From contig NZ_CP125854.1 in NCBI RefSeq assembly GCF_030169785.1, forward strand, positions 1,674,001 through 1,738,000: a stretch of DNA of 64,000 bases. Direction: 5' to 3'. Below are positions 44,716 to 53,749 of this stretch, in pieces. How positions within the stretch are numbered: the first letter of the stretch is position 1; every line of letters starts with the position of its first letter. This stretch comes from Bdellovibrio sp. 22V (GTDB lineage Bacteria > Bdellovibrionota > Bdellovibrionia > Bdellovibrionales > Bdellovibrionaceae). The position numbers and the translations under genes were made by a program. The notes under the pieces were generated by a model. That model had not been told where the DNA came from. It was given only the letters and a program-made list of their open reading frames with translations, and did not search any database.

Positions 44716-47469
44716 ATGAAACACTGTACGTATCTGGTACTCGCATTTTTTCTTCTTTGGAACGGCGTCGTTTTTGCGGCCCCCAAAGCTCTTACGTATC
44801 AAGGTCGTATCATTAAGGATGACGGAACTCCTCTGGAGTATGCAAACACCAGCTTTCTTTTTGAAATCACGAGCCCCAATGGCGCTTGCGTGATTTATCG
44901 CGAACAACGTGACGGCGTGAATATGGTCAATTCCAAAGGGATTTTTGACGTTCCGATCGGTTCGGGCGCGAAACTTTTCCCTGCCGATCCGCTTTTCACA
45001 TTGCTCGATGCCTTTAATAACTCTCAGGTTCATAACTGTTTTGGCGGAGCTACTTACACAGCCGCGACCGGAGACATTCGTTTATTGAAAGTGCAATTTC
45101 ATGATGGCGTGGCTTGGCGGGTGATTTCTCCGTCGAGTGAGATTCGCTCTGTGCCTTTTTCCGCTTATGCGCAGTCCGCCGAGAAATTAGGTACAAAGAC
45201 AGAGAATGATTTCTTCGTCAAAACAGGAGTACCTGCTTGTGCTGCGGGCGAGTTCTTGACCTGGAATGGAACGGCTCTTAGCTGTTCTGCGGTTGCAGGT
45301 GCTAGCGGCGGGACGGTCACGAATGTTTCCTCTGCCAATTCTTATATTTCTGTGAGCAATCCGACTTCGACTCCGCAATTAACATTGAACGTAGGAACAA
45401 CGGCGGGCACGGTGGCTGCCGGGAATGATGCCCGCTTTAGCGATGCTCGCACTCCGACAGGATCAGCCGGCGGAGATTTGAGCGGTACATATCCGAATCC
45501 CTCTGTCGCTAAGATTCAAGGTGTAGCGGTTTCAGCTGCGGCGCCGACTTCAGGTCATTTTTTAAAATATGATGGTTCGCAATGGGCGAGTTCAGCTATT
45601 GCGATGAGTGATGTTACTAATTTAAATACGACACTCAGTAACTATCATACGGTGGCGGCATTTAATGCAGCCGTCGGAAGTGGGAACTGTGCGGCTCACC
45701 AAACGCCTTATTGGAATTCCGTTTCGGGATCTTTCCAATGTCAGGCGATCAATGTTTCCGTTGCAGGTGACGTGAGTGGAACTATTGGTGCGGTTTCCGT
45801 AAATAAAATCAAAGGTGTTGATGTTGATACAACAGGTTTAGCTTCAGGTCAGGTGTTGAAGTACGACGGCACGAAGTGGGCTCCTGCTAATGACTCGAAT
45901 GCGGGCGGTACTGTTACGAATATCGCCACAGGTACTGGATTAAGTGGTGGTCCTATCACTTCCACTGGAACTATTTCTCTTGCAAACACTTCTGTTACTG
46001 CTGGCTCCTATGGATCAACAACACAAGTTGGAACATTTACTGTTGATGCTCAAGGGCGTTTGACGGCGGCATCGAATTCCGCGATTGCATTCCCCGTGAC
46101 TTCGGTTGCAACTAAAACCGGTGCTGTCACTTTGGATTACGGTGATATCAATAGTGCTGCTTCGAAGTATCTTACTTATCGACCTAATAACGTTGCTTGT
46201 ACGGATGGCCAAGTCTTGAAGTGGATTACTGCCAACTCTCGTTGGGAGTGTGCGAATGATACGGACACTTCTTCTGGTGGTACGGTTACGAATGTTAGTA
46301 GTGCCAATGCTTACTTATCTGTTGCGACAGGTTCTTCGACACCCGTTCTTACGGTGAATGTGGGAACAGCCGCAGGAACTGTGGCTGCTGGTAATGATGC
46401 ACGTTTTACTGACTCGAGAAATCCGACTGGCTCTGCTGGTGGAGACCTTAGCGGTACTTATCCAAACCCAACTGTAGCAAAACTTCAAACGAAGCCCGTG
46501 AGTGCGACAGCACCAACAACAGGACAAGTATTGAAGTTTGATGGAACGAATTGGGCTCCGGCTGCGGATAGCAATGCGGGTGGTACTGTTACGAATATCG
46601 CGACGGGCACGGGCCTTAGTGGCGGACCGATTACTTCTACTGGAACTATTTCTCTTGCAAACACTTCTGTTACTGCTGGCTCCTATGGTTCAACAACGCA
46701 AGTTGGAACATTCACCGTGGACGCGCAAGGGCGTTTAACGGCAGCAGCGAATTCTGCGATCGAGTTGGTTCGTCGTCGTGGCTCTGGCGAGCCGGTCGCT
46801 TATATTCTTGGATATCGTGATTTCTTTGGACATCGCTTTGAAGTGAACTCTTCGGTTCTTATTCCGCGCCCTGAAACTGAACATATTGTTGAAGAAGTTT
46901 TGAAGTGGCAGACGGATAAAGAAGCCGCTTTGGGAATTATTGATTTAGGAACGGGTTCAGGTTGTTTAGGATTGTCTCTTCTTAAGGAGTATCCGAACGC
47001 GCGCCTTGTGTCTGTCGACATTTCTGATAAGGCCATTGAGGTCGCAAAGCGCAACGCCGAAGCCTTAGGTGTGGCGGAGCGAGTCCGCTTCGTCCACGCG
47101 GACGCTTCCCAAAAGGAGACGGTGCTGTCAGTCTACAGGGAGTTTTTAAATCGTGCAGACGTGGACCTTCTTGTTTCGAATCCTCCCTACATCGCTCAAA
47201 ATGATCCACAAGTAGAAGAAAATGTTCGTAAGTTTGAGCCCGCGTCGGCTCTCTTTGCGGAAGATCAAGGTTTGGCTTTATTAAAGCAATGGACCCAGAT
47301 GTATGGGACGCATCTCAGTTCTTCAGCCTTAGTACTTATGGAGATGGGAATGACCCAAGGTGACGCGATGAAGGCCTTCTATGAAAATCTAAACATATTT
47401 AACGAAATCAGTGTCATCAAAGATCTTTCCGGGCATGATAGAATCATTCGTGGAGTGAAGCATGGATAA
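44716..47469 (+). CDS. fusion ORF: repeat-rich exported surface protein joined in frame to PrmC
   Basis: The 917-aa frame has two unrelated parts. Residues 1-682 are a signal peptide (FFLLWNGVVFA), an N-terminal domain (LTYQGRIIKDDGTPLEY), and a tail-fibre-like repeat region (GTVTNVSSAN, GNDARFSDARTPTGSAGGDL, SGTYPNP, GTGLSGGPITSTGTISLANT) typical of Bdellovibrio surface adhesins, with no C-terminal domain. Residues 683-917 are the catalytic part of PrmC, the methyltransferase for release factors: RRGSGEPVAYILG, IPRPETEHIVEEVL, IIDLGTGSGCLG, and VSNPPYIAQNDP (NPPY near 822). The PrmC N-terminal domain of about 70 residues is absent. The join at 46761/46762 is in frame and without stop. This is either a real deletion-fusion or an assembly chimera. 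murA overlaps its end. Confidence 0.88.
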   Translation: MKHCTYLVLAFFLLWNGVVFAAPKALTYQGRIIKDDGTPLEYANTSFLFEITSPNGACVIYREQRDGVNMVNSKGIFDVPIGSGAKLFPADPLFTLLDAFNNSQVHNCFGGATYTAATGDIRLLKVQFHDGVAWRVISPSSEIRSVPFSAYAQSAEKLGTKTENDFFVKTGVPACAAGEFLTWNGTALSCSAVAGASGGTVTNVSSANSYISVSNPTSTPQLTLNVGTTAGTVAAGNDARFSDARTPTGSAGGDLSGTYPNPSVAKIQGVAVSAAAPTSGHFLKYDGSQWASSAIAMSDVTNLNTTLSNYHTVAAFNAAVGSGNCAAHQTPYWNSVSGSFQCQAINVSVAGDVSGTIGAVSVNKIKGVDVDTTGLASGQVLKYDGTKWAPANDSNAGGTVTNIATGTGLSGGPITSTGTISLANTSVTAGSYGSTTQVGTFTVDAQGRLTAASNSAIAFPVTSVATKTGAVTLDYGDINSAASKYLTYRPNNVACTDGQVLKWITANSRWECANDTDTSSGGTVTNVSSANAYLSVATGSSTPVLTVNVGTAAGTVAAGNDARFTDSRNPTGSAGGDLSGTYPNPTVAKLQTKPVSATAPTTGQVLKFDGTNWAPAADSNAGGTVTNIATGTGLSGGPITSTGTISLANTSVTAGSYGSTTQVGTFTVDAQGRLTAAANSAIELVRRRGSGEPVAYILGYRDFFGHRFEVNSSVLIPRPETEHIVEEVLKWQTDKEAALGIIDLGTGSGCLGLSLLKEYPNARLVSVDISDKAIEVAKRNAEALGVAERVRFVHADASQKETVLSVYREFLNRADVDLLVSNPPYIAQNDPQVEENVRKFEPASALFAEDQGLALLKQWTQMYGTHLSSSALVLMEMGMTQGDAMKAFYENLNIFNEISVIKDLSGHDRIIRGVKHG
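45898..46086 (+). repeat. repeat unit B, first copy, in the surface protein
   Basis: This block encodes GGTVTNIATGTGLSGGPITS and the following residues through LTAASNSAI. The same residues recur exactly 675 bp (225 codons) downstream. A 50-bp stretch within it (45964-46013) is identical at the DNA level to the second copy. Confidence 0.85.
46573..46761 (+). repeat. repeat unit B, second copy, ending at the PrmC junction
   Basis: This is the second copy of the block at 45898-46086. The identical 50-bp part is 46639-46688. The PrmC sequence begins with the next codon after this unit, whereas in the first copy the surface protein continues (AFPVTSVATKTG). Confidence 0.85.
46762..47469 (+). pseudogene. 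prmC: prmC catalytic part without its own start or N-terminal domain
   Basis: PrmC methylates the GGQ glutamine of class I release factors. Here 235 of its usual roughly 285 residues are present and the class I methyltransferase motifs and NPPY are intact, but the helical N-terminal domain that contacts release factor is missing and no ribosome binding site or ATG is seen near the junction. The fusion carries a Sec signal peptide, so the enzyme would be exported away from SAM and ribosomes. prfA, which normally sits just before prmC, is not present here. It is treated as a broken prmC within the larger fusion frame. Confidence 0.7.
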
Positions 47470-48715
47470 AATGGTTGTTATGGGCAATGGCCCTCTTCAA
47501 GGTTCGGTTGCTACGAGTGGTGCAAAGAATGCCGCTCTTCCAATTCTCTTTTCAACTCTTTTGGCTGAAGGGGAGCATATCTTTAAGAATGTTCCGAAGC
47601 TTAAAGACATCGAATCAACGGCAGCTCTTCTTGAAAGCTTGGGCTGTGAAACGCGTTGGGATGGAGACACTTTCCGAGTGAAAGTTTCCCGTCTTCAATC
47701 GTATGAAGCATCTTATGATCTTGTTCGTAAAATGAGAGCGAGCTTCTTGTGTATGGGGCCTCTTCTTGCGAAGTACGGTGAAGCGGTTGTTTCACAACCG
47801 GGTGGTTGTGCCATCGGAAGTCGTCCGATTGATTTGCACTTAGAAGGTTTCAAAGCTTTGGGTGCCGAGATCACGCAAAAAGAAGGTTACGTTCATGCGG
47901 CTTCAAAACGCTTGCAAGGTGCGCGTTTCTTGTTCGAGACAGTGACTGTCGGCGGAACAGAAAACGTGATGATGGCAGCGGCGTTGGCACAAGGTCGCAC
48001 TATTCTTGAAAATGCCGCGAAGGAACCCGAGATCGTAGATCTTGCTGAGTATCTAAATAAGATGGGCGCAAAAATTACCGGTCACGGAACAAGCGTCATC
48101 ACTATTGACGGTGTTGAAACATTGAAGCCTGCAGAGCATTCGATCATGCCGGATCGTATTGAAGCAGGAACCTTGTTGATTGCGGGTGCTATTACGCACG
48201 GCCAAGTCACAGTTGAAAAGTGTGTGCCGGCTCATCTTGAGGCTTTGATTTTGAAAATGCGTGAAGCAGGTTTCAAAATCGAAACGACAAAAGATACGAT
48301 GACGGTTTTCAAAACAGACGCGTGGGACGCGGTTGATATCACGACGGCTCCTCACCCACTTTTCCCAACGGATCTTCAAGCTCAGTTCATGGCATTGATG
48401 ACAGTGGCGCGCGGAACAAGCGTTATCACAGAAACAGTTTTTGAAAATCGTTTCATGCACGTGCAAGAGTTGATTCGTTTAGGCGCAGACATCACGCCGA
48501 AAACACGTGTGGCTGTGGTGCGCGGTAAGCCAGGCCAGCTCACGGGAGCTCCTGTGATGGCAACGGACCTTCGTGCGAGTGCCTCGCTTGTGCTTGCGGG
48601 TCTTGTTGCAAGTGGAGAAACTGTTGTAAACCGTATTTATCACTTGGATCGTGGATACGAAAAACTTGAAGACAAGTTGTCTGCGCTGGGTGCAAAAATC
48701 CGCCGTATCGACTAA
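47462..48715 (+). CDS. murA: UDP-N-acetylglucosamine 1-carboxyvinyltransferase
   Basis: MurA transfers enolpyruvate from PEP to UDP-GlcNAc in the first committed step of peptidoglycan synthesis. The 417 aa match the family: [33 protein letters not shown], the fosfomycin-target Cys in [30 protein letters not shown] and the closing [11 protein letters not shown]. The ATG at 47462 overlaps the prmC reading frame by 8 bp, the usual prmC-murA coupling. A terminator follows. Confidence 0.96.
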   Translation: MDKMVVMGNGPLQGSVATSGAKNAALPILFSTLLAEGEHIFKNVPKLKDIESTAALLESLGCETRWDGDTFRVKVSRLQSYEASYDLVRKMRASFLCMGPLLAKYGEAVVSQPGGCAIGSRPIDLHLEGFKALGAEITQKEGYVHAASKRLQGARFLFETVTVGGTENVMMAAALAQGRTILENAAKEPEIVDLAEYLNKMGAKITGHGTSVITIDGVETLKPAEHSIMPDRIEAGTLLIAGAITHGQVTVEKCVPAHLEALILKMREAGFKIETTKDTMTVFKTDAWDAVDITTAPHPLFPTDLQAQFMALMTVARGTSVITETVFENRFMHVQELIRLGADITPKTRVAVVRGKPGQLTGAPVMATDLRASASLVLAGLVASGETVVNRIYHLDRGYEKLEDKLSALGAKIRRID

Positions 48716-48737
48716 CAGGTCCTAAAATTCGAAAAAT

Positions 48738-48768
48738 AAAAAAGGCCCTGTCTAAGGGCCTTTTCTTT
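48738..48768. terminator. terminator after murA
   Basis: The stem AAAGGCCCT/AGGGCCTTT with a 5-nt loop is flanked by A and T runs and can serve both murA and the convergent deacetylase gene. Confidence 0.88.
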
Positions 48769-48777
48769 TATCTCTAT

Positions 48778-49677
48778 CTATAATCCTAGAGCATCCATTT
48801 TTTCTTTTTCATAAGTGTCGTTTTCACCCGGATAACGAAGGATGTTTTCATATCGCCCGCTTTCCTTAGCAAGTCCCCACAAAATACTTTGTCCCGACGG
48901 CATGCTTTTCGGAAGCATCTGGAAGACAGGATCTTGAAAAGCTTTCTTTGCGTCGACAATCTTCCAGCCTTTATGTTTGAACATCGTTATAAGATCATCA
49001 AGAAAGAGAGCATTCAATAGGTTATAGTGAACTAAGATCGTGTGCTTCACTTCTCTACCTAAAACTTTTTTTGACAAATCATTGTAGTATTGAGCGCGAT
49101 CCCACATGTGCTGAAGATAAAAGTCTTTAAACTTGCTCAGATCGAAGCTCGGATCCGATTTGATCTTTTCGCGAAGTCTTTGATCGATATACCAGTCAGA
49201 TGCATCAATAGTGACATGACCAAAGCGGTAATCATTTTTTTTGAGCCAGTCGCGAACCGCATCTCTTTTTTCGGGAGTATCGCCTTCGGCTAACATAGGA
49301 TAGCGGAAGATCTTTTCAAATCCTTTTTCGGCCTTGAGTTGTTCCTCGCAAGACTGGATATCTTTAATTTCTTCATCGGCGGTTACGTTTGCACCGAACT
49401 TGCGATGGTTTGTTGTATGGTTACCAAGGAAGTGTCCTGCGGGATTCCACTCACGCAATAATTTTCGGTCGGCTTCCGTTTGCAAGTGTTTGCAGGCAAC
49501 GAACAACGCCGCTTTGGTTCTGTGCTTTTTGAGAGTGCCAAGAATCCGTTTATTTCTTTCGGTAGCATTCAAGAGAGTTTCTTCGTGAATATTGAAGTCA
49601 TCCATCGTGATGCTAAATTTGGCGGCGGATGCAACAGATCCAAGAATTGTCAGAATAATAAAGAGGCAGTTTTTCAT
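48778..49677 (-). CDS. secreted polysaccharide deacetylase (NodB fold)
   Basis: The 299-aa protein has a signal peptide (LFIILTILGSVASA) and the NodB motifs: TMDDFN with the catalytic and metal Asp residues, GNHTTNH (HxxxH metal ligands), RYPMLAEG, and later ILVHYNLLN. It probably removes acetyl groups from GlcNAc units of glycans or peptidoglycan. In Bdellovibrio, deacetylases of the same fold are known to mark prey peptidoglycan for lysis; whether this one does is unknown. It is monocistronic with its own downstream murA-linked terminator. Confidence 0.88.
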   Translation of the reverse strand: MKNCLFIILTILGSVASAAKFSITMDDFNIHEETLLNATERNKRILGTLKKHRTKAALFVACKHLQTEADRKLLREWNPAGHFLGNHTTNHRKFGANVTADEEIKDIQSCEEQLKAEKGFEKIFRYPMLAEGDTPEKRDAVRDWLKKNDYRFGHVTIDASDWYIDQRLREKIKSDPSFDLSKFKDFYLQHMWDRAQYYNDLSKKVLGREVKHTILVHYNLLNALFLDDLITMFKHKGWKIVDAKKAFQDPVFQMLPKSMPSGQSILWGLAKESGRYENILRYPGENDTYEKEKMDALGL

Positions 49678-49717
49678 TCATCAAGAGTAGATCATGAAGA
49701 CCGCGAGGGCAAAAAAG

Positions 49718-49755
49718 AAAAAGGCCTACATGGAGGGGGTCCGTAGGCCTTTTTA
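49718..49755. terminator. first of two terminators between convergent/tandem genes
   Basis: The perfect stem AAAAAGGCCTAC/GTAGGCCTTTTT has a 13-nt loop. It lies 35 bp downstream (minus strand) of the next terminator and ends read-through toward the deacetylase gene. Confidence 0.82.
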
Positions 49756-49760
49756 AGAGA

Positions 49761-49803
49761 AAAAAAGAAAAGTCTCAGCCCGCGGAGGGGATGGGGCTGA
49801 GAC
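49761..49803 (-). terminator. second, strong terminator for the 131-aa protein gene
   Basis: On the minus strand the 10-bp perfect stem GTCTCAGCCC/GGGCTGAGAC is followed by TTTTCTTTTTTT. It directly follows the stop at 49822. Confidence 0.85.
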
Positions 49804-49821
49804 CCAATGATCAAGAGGCTA

Positions 49822-50217
49822 TTATCTAACCTCGCTGATACCGAACACAAAGAAGACGACCGATTTGTTCCCAGAACCGAAACCAGGGAGGGGGTCCACA
49901 GTTTCAAGCTCGAAGTTGGGAGCAAGCTGATGTTCAAGTTCAATACCGCTAATCATAACTTTGAAACCAACATAAGGTGTTAGATCCATTTGTGACTTCA
50001 ATACGAAGAATGTTTGCTGATCTTCCATCGCCAACACAAGCGACCCATCAGCCAAAGCCACGATTTCACCAACGTGTGTTTTGAAGTTGTAGTTTTGAAG
50101 TTCCGCTGCTGTTTGCTCTTCGCCTTGGAAATTGCTAGGAAGAACTCCTGCACGAGCGACTGCTGAAATCGCTAAAACAACCAAGATGTAGACTGCAATC
50201 AAAGCGTTACGAATCAC
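49822..50217 (-). CDS. secreted hypothetical protein (131 aa)
   Basis: A GTG start at 50217 is preferred because GGGGAG lies 7 bp upstream; the frame also has an upstream TTG at 50232. A signal or anchor (LIAVYILVVLAISAVARAG) is followed by a small, probably beta-rich domain (FKTHVGEIVALADGSLVLAM, FFVLKSQMDLTPYVGFKVM). No family is recognised. It ends in two tandem terminators and is divergent from the GYF/TPR gene, sharing a 261-bp region. Confidence 0.7.
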   Translation of the reverse strand: MIRNALIAVYILVVLAISAVARAGVLPSNFQGEEQTAAELQNYNFKTHVGEIVALADGSLVLAMEDQQTFFVLKSQMDLTPYVGFKVMISGIELEHQLAPNFELETVDPLPGFGSGNKSVVFFVFGISEVR

Positions 50218-50275
50218 TGACGTACTCCCCAAAATAACAACTAACGGTTTCTATTAAAGCAAAGCCTGTGCCAGT

Positions 50276-50304
50276 TTGAGACACTGCTCAAAACCGTGTA
50301 AATT
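50276..50304 (+). promoter_or_regulatory. candidate sigma70 promoter upstream of the GYF/TPR gene
   Basis: TTGAGA (50276-50281), a 17-bp spacer and TAAATT (50299-50304) lie about 175 bp upstream of the start. The long leader that would result has no feature I recognise. Confidence 0.45.
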
Positions 50305-50478
50305 CGATTTGAGGCACGAATTTAGAAAGTACCACACTCAATTCGGAACCAGGGGTAATTCCATAATGGGTCGGAGGTTCTATTCTGGAACCATTTTCTT
50401 AGACCAAAGCACAGGATAAGAAAGCTAGCCTCCGAGGCCATAGTCCTTTGTCAAAAAGCTCAGTATTATTAGGTGTCT

Positions 50479-53376
50479 ATGTCACGTATTCAGGTCACTT
50501 GGGTTGTTAAAACGCGGAATGGTCAGGTTAAAGGACCGTATTCCACAGAAGCCATTCTTCGCATGATTGGTGAGGGGGTCTTTTCTGGTCAAGAGATGAT
50601 CTCTAAACTTCCCGATGGCCAGTGGTCTCTTATTTCCAAAGAACCTGCCTTTTACGACAAGCTTCTTGAAGCTCTTGAAGGTGTCGTCGATGTTGATCCA
50701 AAAAAAGCGCAGAAGATGGAAGCAGAGACTGTCATCATACAGCCTCCCCGTGCACAAAAACAAAATCCACCGCCGCCGCAAGCTCCGAACCCCGAGAGCT
50801 TCGCAAATTTGCGTGTAGAAAAACCGAAACAAAAAGTCGACGTTTACGATACACCAGCGTATGTGCCGCCGGCGAAGGTTCCTTTTCAAAGCGTCACCTC
50901 GAACGATAAAAAATCGGACTCTGTCATTGAGCTTTCTAATTTGAAAAACATGGAGAAAGGCGAGATCGCCAAATCTCTAAAAATGCCGGCAATTATTCTC
51001 GCCGTTGCGATTGTGATCGGCGTGTTTTTGCTGTGGGACTCCGGTCCGGCCGATGGTTCTAAAATTCATTTGCTGGCCCCGGGAAAATCAGGCGCGACGC
51101 TGAACGATCAACAGGTAAAAGAAAAACTCAACGAAGCATTGTTCGCAATGGAGCAGGATACGTTTGAGTCTTATATCCAAGCGCAAAACAAACTCGTTTC
51201 CATTGTCGAAGGCGCGCCGATGAATATCGAAGTGCGTGCGCTTTTGTGTGTGGTATACAAAGAGCTTTGGCCTTTTGCTGTTCAAGATGCACAAGACGTT
51301 AAGACGATTGCGACGGCAACTCAGCAAACGCGGGCATTGAATGTTATTAGCCCTTTCGGTCAAGTGTGCGAGGCCGTGAAGCTCATGACCACGGGCCGTT
51401 ACAAAGAAGCGAAAGGTGTTGTTGAGACAACTCTGGAAAGCAATGAACCTTTTTCTTTGCTTCCCGTTTTGTACGACTTCAAGGCGGAGCTTCTGGTTGG
51501 GGAAAGAGATTTCAACAACGCTTCTCCTTACTATGAAAAAGCCGTGCAACTTTGGGAAAAGTGGCTTCATCCGCAAGTTTCTTTGGCTAAAGTTTATTTG
51601 GAACAAGGTGAGTTCACTTCCGCTGCGGGAGTTTTAAAAAACGTCATTTCTAAAAATGCGAAACACAAAGAAGCTAAGATTCTGCTGGGGATTATCGAGT
51701 ATCGCGGTTTTAAGAAAACGGACTCGGCCTATAGTTACCTCAGCACGGCCCTGGAGTCCAAGGGTCGCCTTAGCCAACTTGTGGAAGCTGATGGATACGC
51801 CATCCTTGCAGAGATTTATGTTCTGCGCGGAGAAAAAAGTCGTGCATTAGACGCTGCTCAAAAAGGTTTCTCTTTGAACCCGAATAACAACGAGATCCGT
51901 CAGCTTGTTGTTCGTTTGGGCGGTTCGGATAAGATCAAAGGTGAAAAAGGTCAGAACAACGAGCTTCTTTACCTCGGGGATCAGTATGTGCGCCAAGGCG
52001 ACTTTTTGGCAGCACAGGCAGAGTTCAAAGCTGCTTTTGAAGTCGATCCTAAAAACGGAACGGCGGCCATGAAGGCGGCGAAATGTTTGTGGCAGTTGAA
52101 TCAAAGTTTCGAAGCTATCGAGTGGCTGAATAAAGCAATTAAAGCAGAGCCGAAGTTAGTTTCCGCTTACGTTTTGCAAGCTGATTACATGTCACAGCGT
52201 TTTGATTTTGTGGGAGCTCTTCAGGTTCTTACGAATGCCACAAGAATCGCACCGAACAACTATGAAGTTTTGCGCGGTCTTGCAATGCTCGAATTCCGAA
52301 AGAATAACATGGTGGGCACCATCAACTATGCCATGCGTGCGGCGAAAGTTTATGACGGGGATATCGAAACGTTTATTCTTCTTTCAAAAGCCAATGGTTT
52401 GCTGGCGCGCTCGATTATGCCAATTAATAAAAAAGAAATTGAACGTAAAGAAAATGCCGCGAAAGATGCGATTCGATACGCGACCAAAGCTGTTGAGATT
52501 GATGCAACCAATCCGGAAGCACAAATTACTTATGCCAAGATGCTTGCGCAAACAAATGGCGTGGACTCAGGGATTAATTATCTCAATGAGCTGATCAAAC
52601 GATTCTCTTACACTTTGGATTATCGCATTGCCTTGGCGGAAGTTTACAAATCTGAAGACCGCTATAGTCAGGCGAAAGAAATTTACGAAAAAGTTGTCGA
52701 GGCCGATCCAAAAAGCAAAAAAGGCTGGCTGGGATTGGGCGAGAGTGAAAAAGCTCTGGGCCTGAATGACAAAGCTTTGAAGGCTTTCTTAAGTGCGGCG
52801 GTTCTTGATCCCACTGATGGAGAAGCTTTGTTTCAAGCCGGTAAGTTATACTTAGAGACCAGTCGGTTTGAAGAGGCGATCCAGCAGTTTAAGCGTGTGC
52901 AAAGACTCAATGGCAACTACCCGCGTACCTACTACTACATTGGTAAAGCGGCGTTTTCTTCCGGGGATTTTGCAACGGCGCTCGAGGCTTCGAAATCAGA
53001 AAAGAAATTGAATCCTAATGTGGCGGATTCGTACATTCTTGCGGCGGAAGTTTATACAGCTCGAAAACAATATGCGGAATGTGCGGCGGAGTATTCGCAT
53101 GCGATGAAGCTGCGCCCTCAAGGTGCGGATATTTATGTAAAATCGGCCACATGTTATCGCCAATCAGGCTCGCTGGATGTCGCTGAAGACATGTTGGCGT
53201 TGGCGGCGGCGCGCGAAAGTGGTTTCGCTGAAATTTACCGGGAGCAAGGCGCTATCTATGAACTGAAGGGTGACACCCGTTCTGCGGCGCAGGCTTATAA
53301 TAAATATTTAGGCCTCTCGCCAAACGCTCTGGATCGTGCTGAAATAGAAAACAAAATTTTACGGCTCGGCAACTAA
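50479..53376 (+). CDS. GYF-like/transmembrane/TPR repeat protein
   Basis: The 965-aa protein has a GYF_2-like N-terminal domain (VTWVVKTRNGQVKGPYSTEA, GVFSGQEMISKLPDGQW) at residues 3-60, a Pro-rich low-complexity linker, one membrane segment near residues 168-187 (AIILAVAIVIGVFLLWDS), and then about 15-20 TPR units from residue 210 to the end (for example FLAAQAEFKAAFEVDPKN, YSQAKEIYEKVVEADPKS). So the GYF part is cytoplasmic and the TPR part periplasmic. GYF domains in Myxococcus gliding proteins suggest an envelope assembly or motility role, but there is no direct evidence. A small membrane protein and serS follow on the same strand. Confidence 0.85.
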   Translation: MSRIQVTWVVKTRNGQVKGPYSTEAILRMIGEGVFSGQEMISKLPDGQWSLISKEPAFYDKLLEALEGVVDVDPKKAQKMEAETVIIQPPRAQKQNPPPPQAPNPESFANLRVEKPKQKVDVYDTPAYVPPAKVPFQSVTSNDKKSDSVIELSNLKNMEKGEIAKSLKMPAIILAVAIVIGVFLLWDSGPADGSKIHLLAPGKSGATLNDQQVKEKLNEALFAMEQDTFESYIQAQNKLVSIVEGAPMNIEVRALLCVVYKELWPFAVQDAQDVKTIATATQQTRALNVISPFGQVCEAVKLMTTGRYKEAKGVVETTLESNEPFSLLPVLYDFKAELLVGERDFNNASPYYEKAVQLWEKWLHPQVSLAKVYLEQGEFTSAAGVLKNVISKNAKHKEAKILLGIIEYRGFKKTDSAYSYLSTALESKGRLSQLVEADGYAILAEIYVLRGEKSRALDAAQKGFSLNPNNNEIRQLVVRLGGSDKIKGEKGQNNELLYLGDQYVRQGDFLAAQAEFKAAFEVDPKNGTAAMKAAKCLWQLNQSFEAIEWLNKAIKAEPKLVSAYVLQADYMSQRFDFVGALQVLTNATRIAPNNYEVLRGLAMLEFRKNNMVGTINYAMRAAKVYDGDIETFILLSKANGLLARSIMPINKKEIERKENAAKDAIRYATKAVEIDATNPEAQITYAKMLAQTNGVDSGINYLNELIKRFSYTLDYRIALAEVYKSEDRYSQAKEIYEKVVEADPKSKKGWLGLGESEKALGLNDKALKAFLSAAVLDPTDGEALFQAGKLYLETSRFEEAIQQFKRVQRLNGNYPRTYYYIGKAAFSSGDFATALEASKSEKKLNPNVADSYILAAEVYTARKQYAECAAEYSHAMKLRPQGADIYVKSATCYRQSGSLDVAEDMLALAAARESGFAEIYREQGAIYELKGDTRSAAQAYNKYLGLSPNALDRAEIENKILRLGN

Positions 53377-53400
53377 GGAAGGCATCGGAGGAATTTAGCC

Positions 53401-53709
53401 ATGGGAATCGGCGACAAAATGAGAGGGTTGGCTTCAAGCGCACAAGAAGGAGCCAAATCATCGGCTCTGTCTTTATTTCATATTACTTTGCGTTTTATCA
53501 CAGGCGTCCTTCTTGGAATGACCTTGGGCTTTATTGGTCAAGAGTTGATGGACTATGGAACTTTTGCTCTTCTTTTTGTGATTGTGGTGGTTTTAGGCGT
53601 GATCATGAAAATGTTGGCGAGCTGGAGTATTGCGCAAATTTTGATCTTTGATCTGATCTGCGTTCTTGTAGTGATGCTTCTTAGAATGTATATATTGGTG
53701 GCCCCGTAA
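53401..53709 (+). CDS. small membrane protein (102 aa)
   Basis: GGAGGA lies 7 bp before the ATG. An N-terminal 25-residue hydrophilic stretch (MGIGDKMRGLASSAQEGAKS) is followed by two or three membrane segments (FITGVLLGMTLGFIG, FALLFVIVVVLGVIMKML, ILIFDLICVLVVMLLRM). No family is recognised. It lies 24 bp after the TPR protein gene and 40 bp before serS, so it probably belongs to the same transcript and may partner with the TPR protein in the membrane. Confidence 0.8.
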   Translation: MGIGDKMRGLASSAQEGAKSSALSLFHITLRFITGVLLGMTLGFIGQELMDYGTFALLFVIVVVLGVIMKMLASWSIAQILIFDLICVLVVMLLRMYILVAP

Positions 53710-53749
53710 CGGCCGGGCGAATGGGATTTTTTAGTAAAGGACGTTGAAC

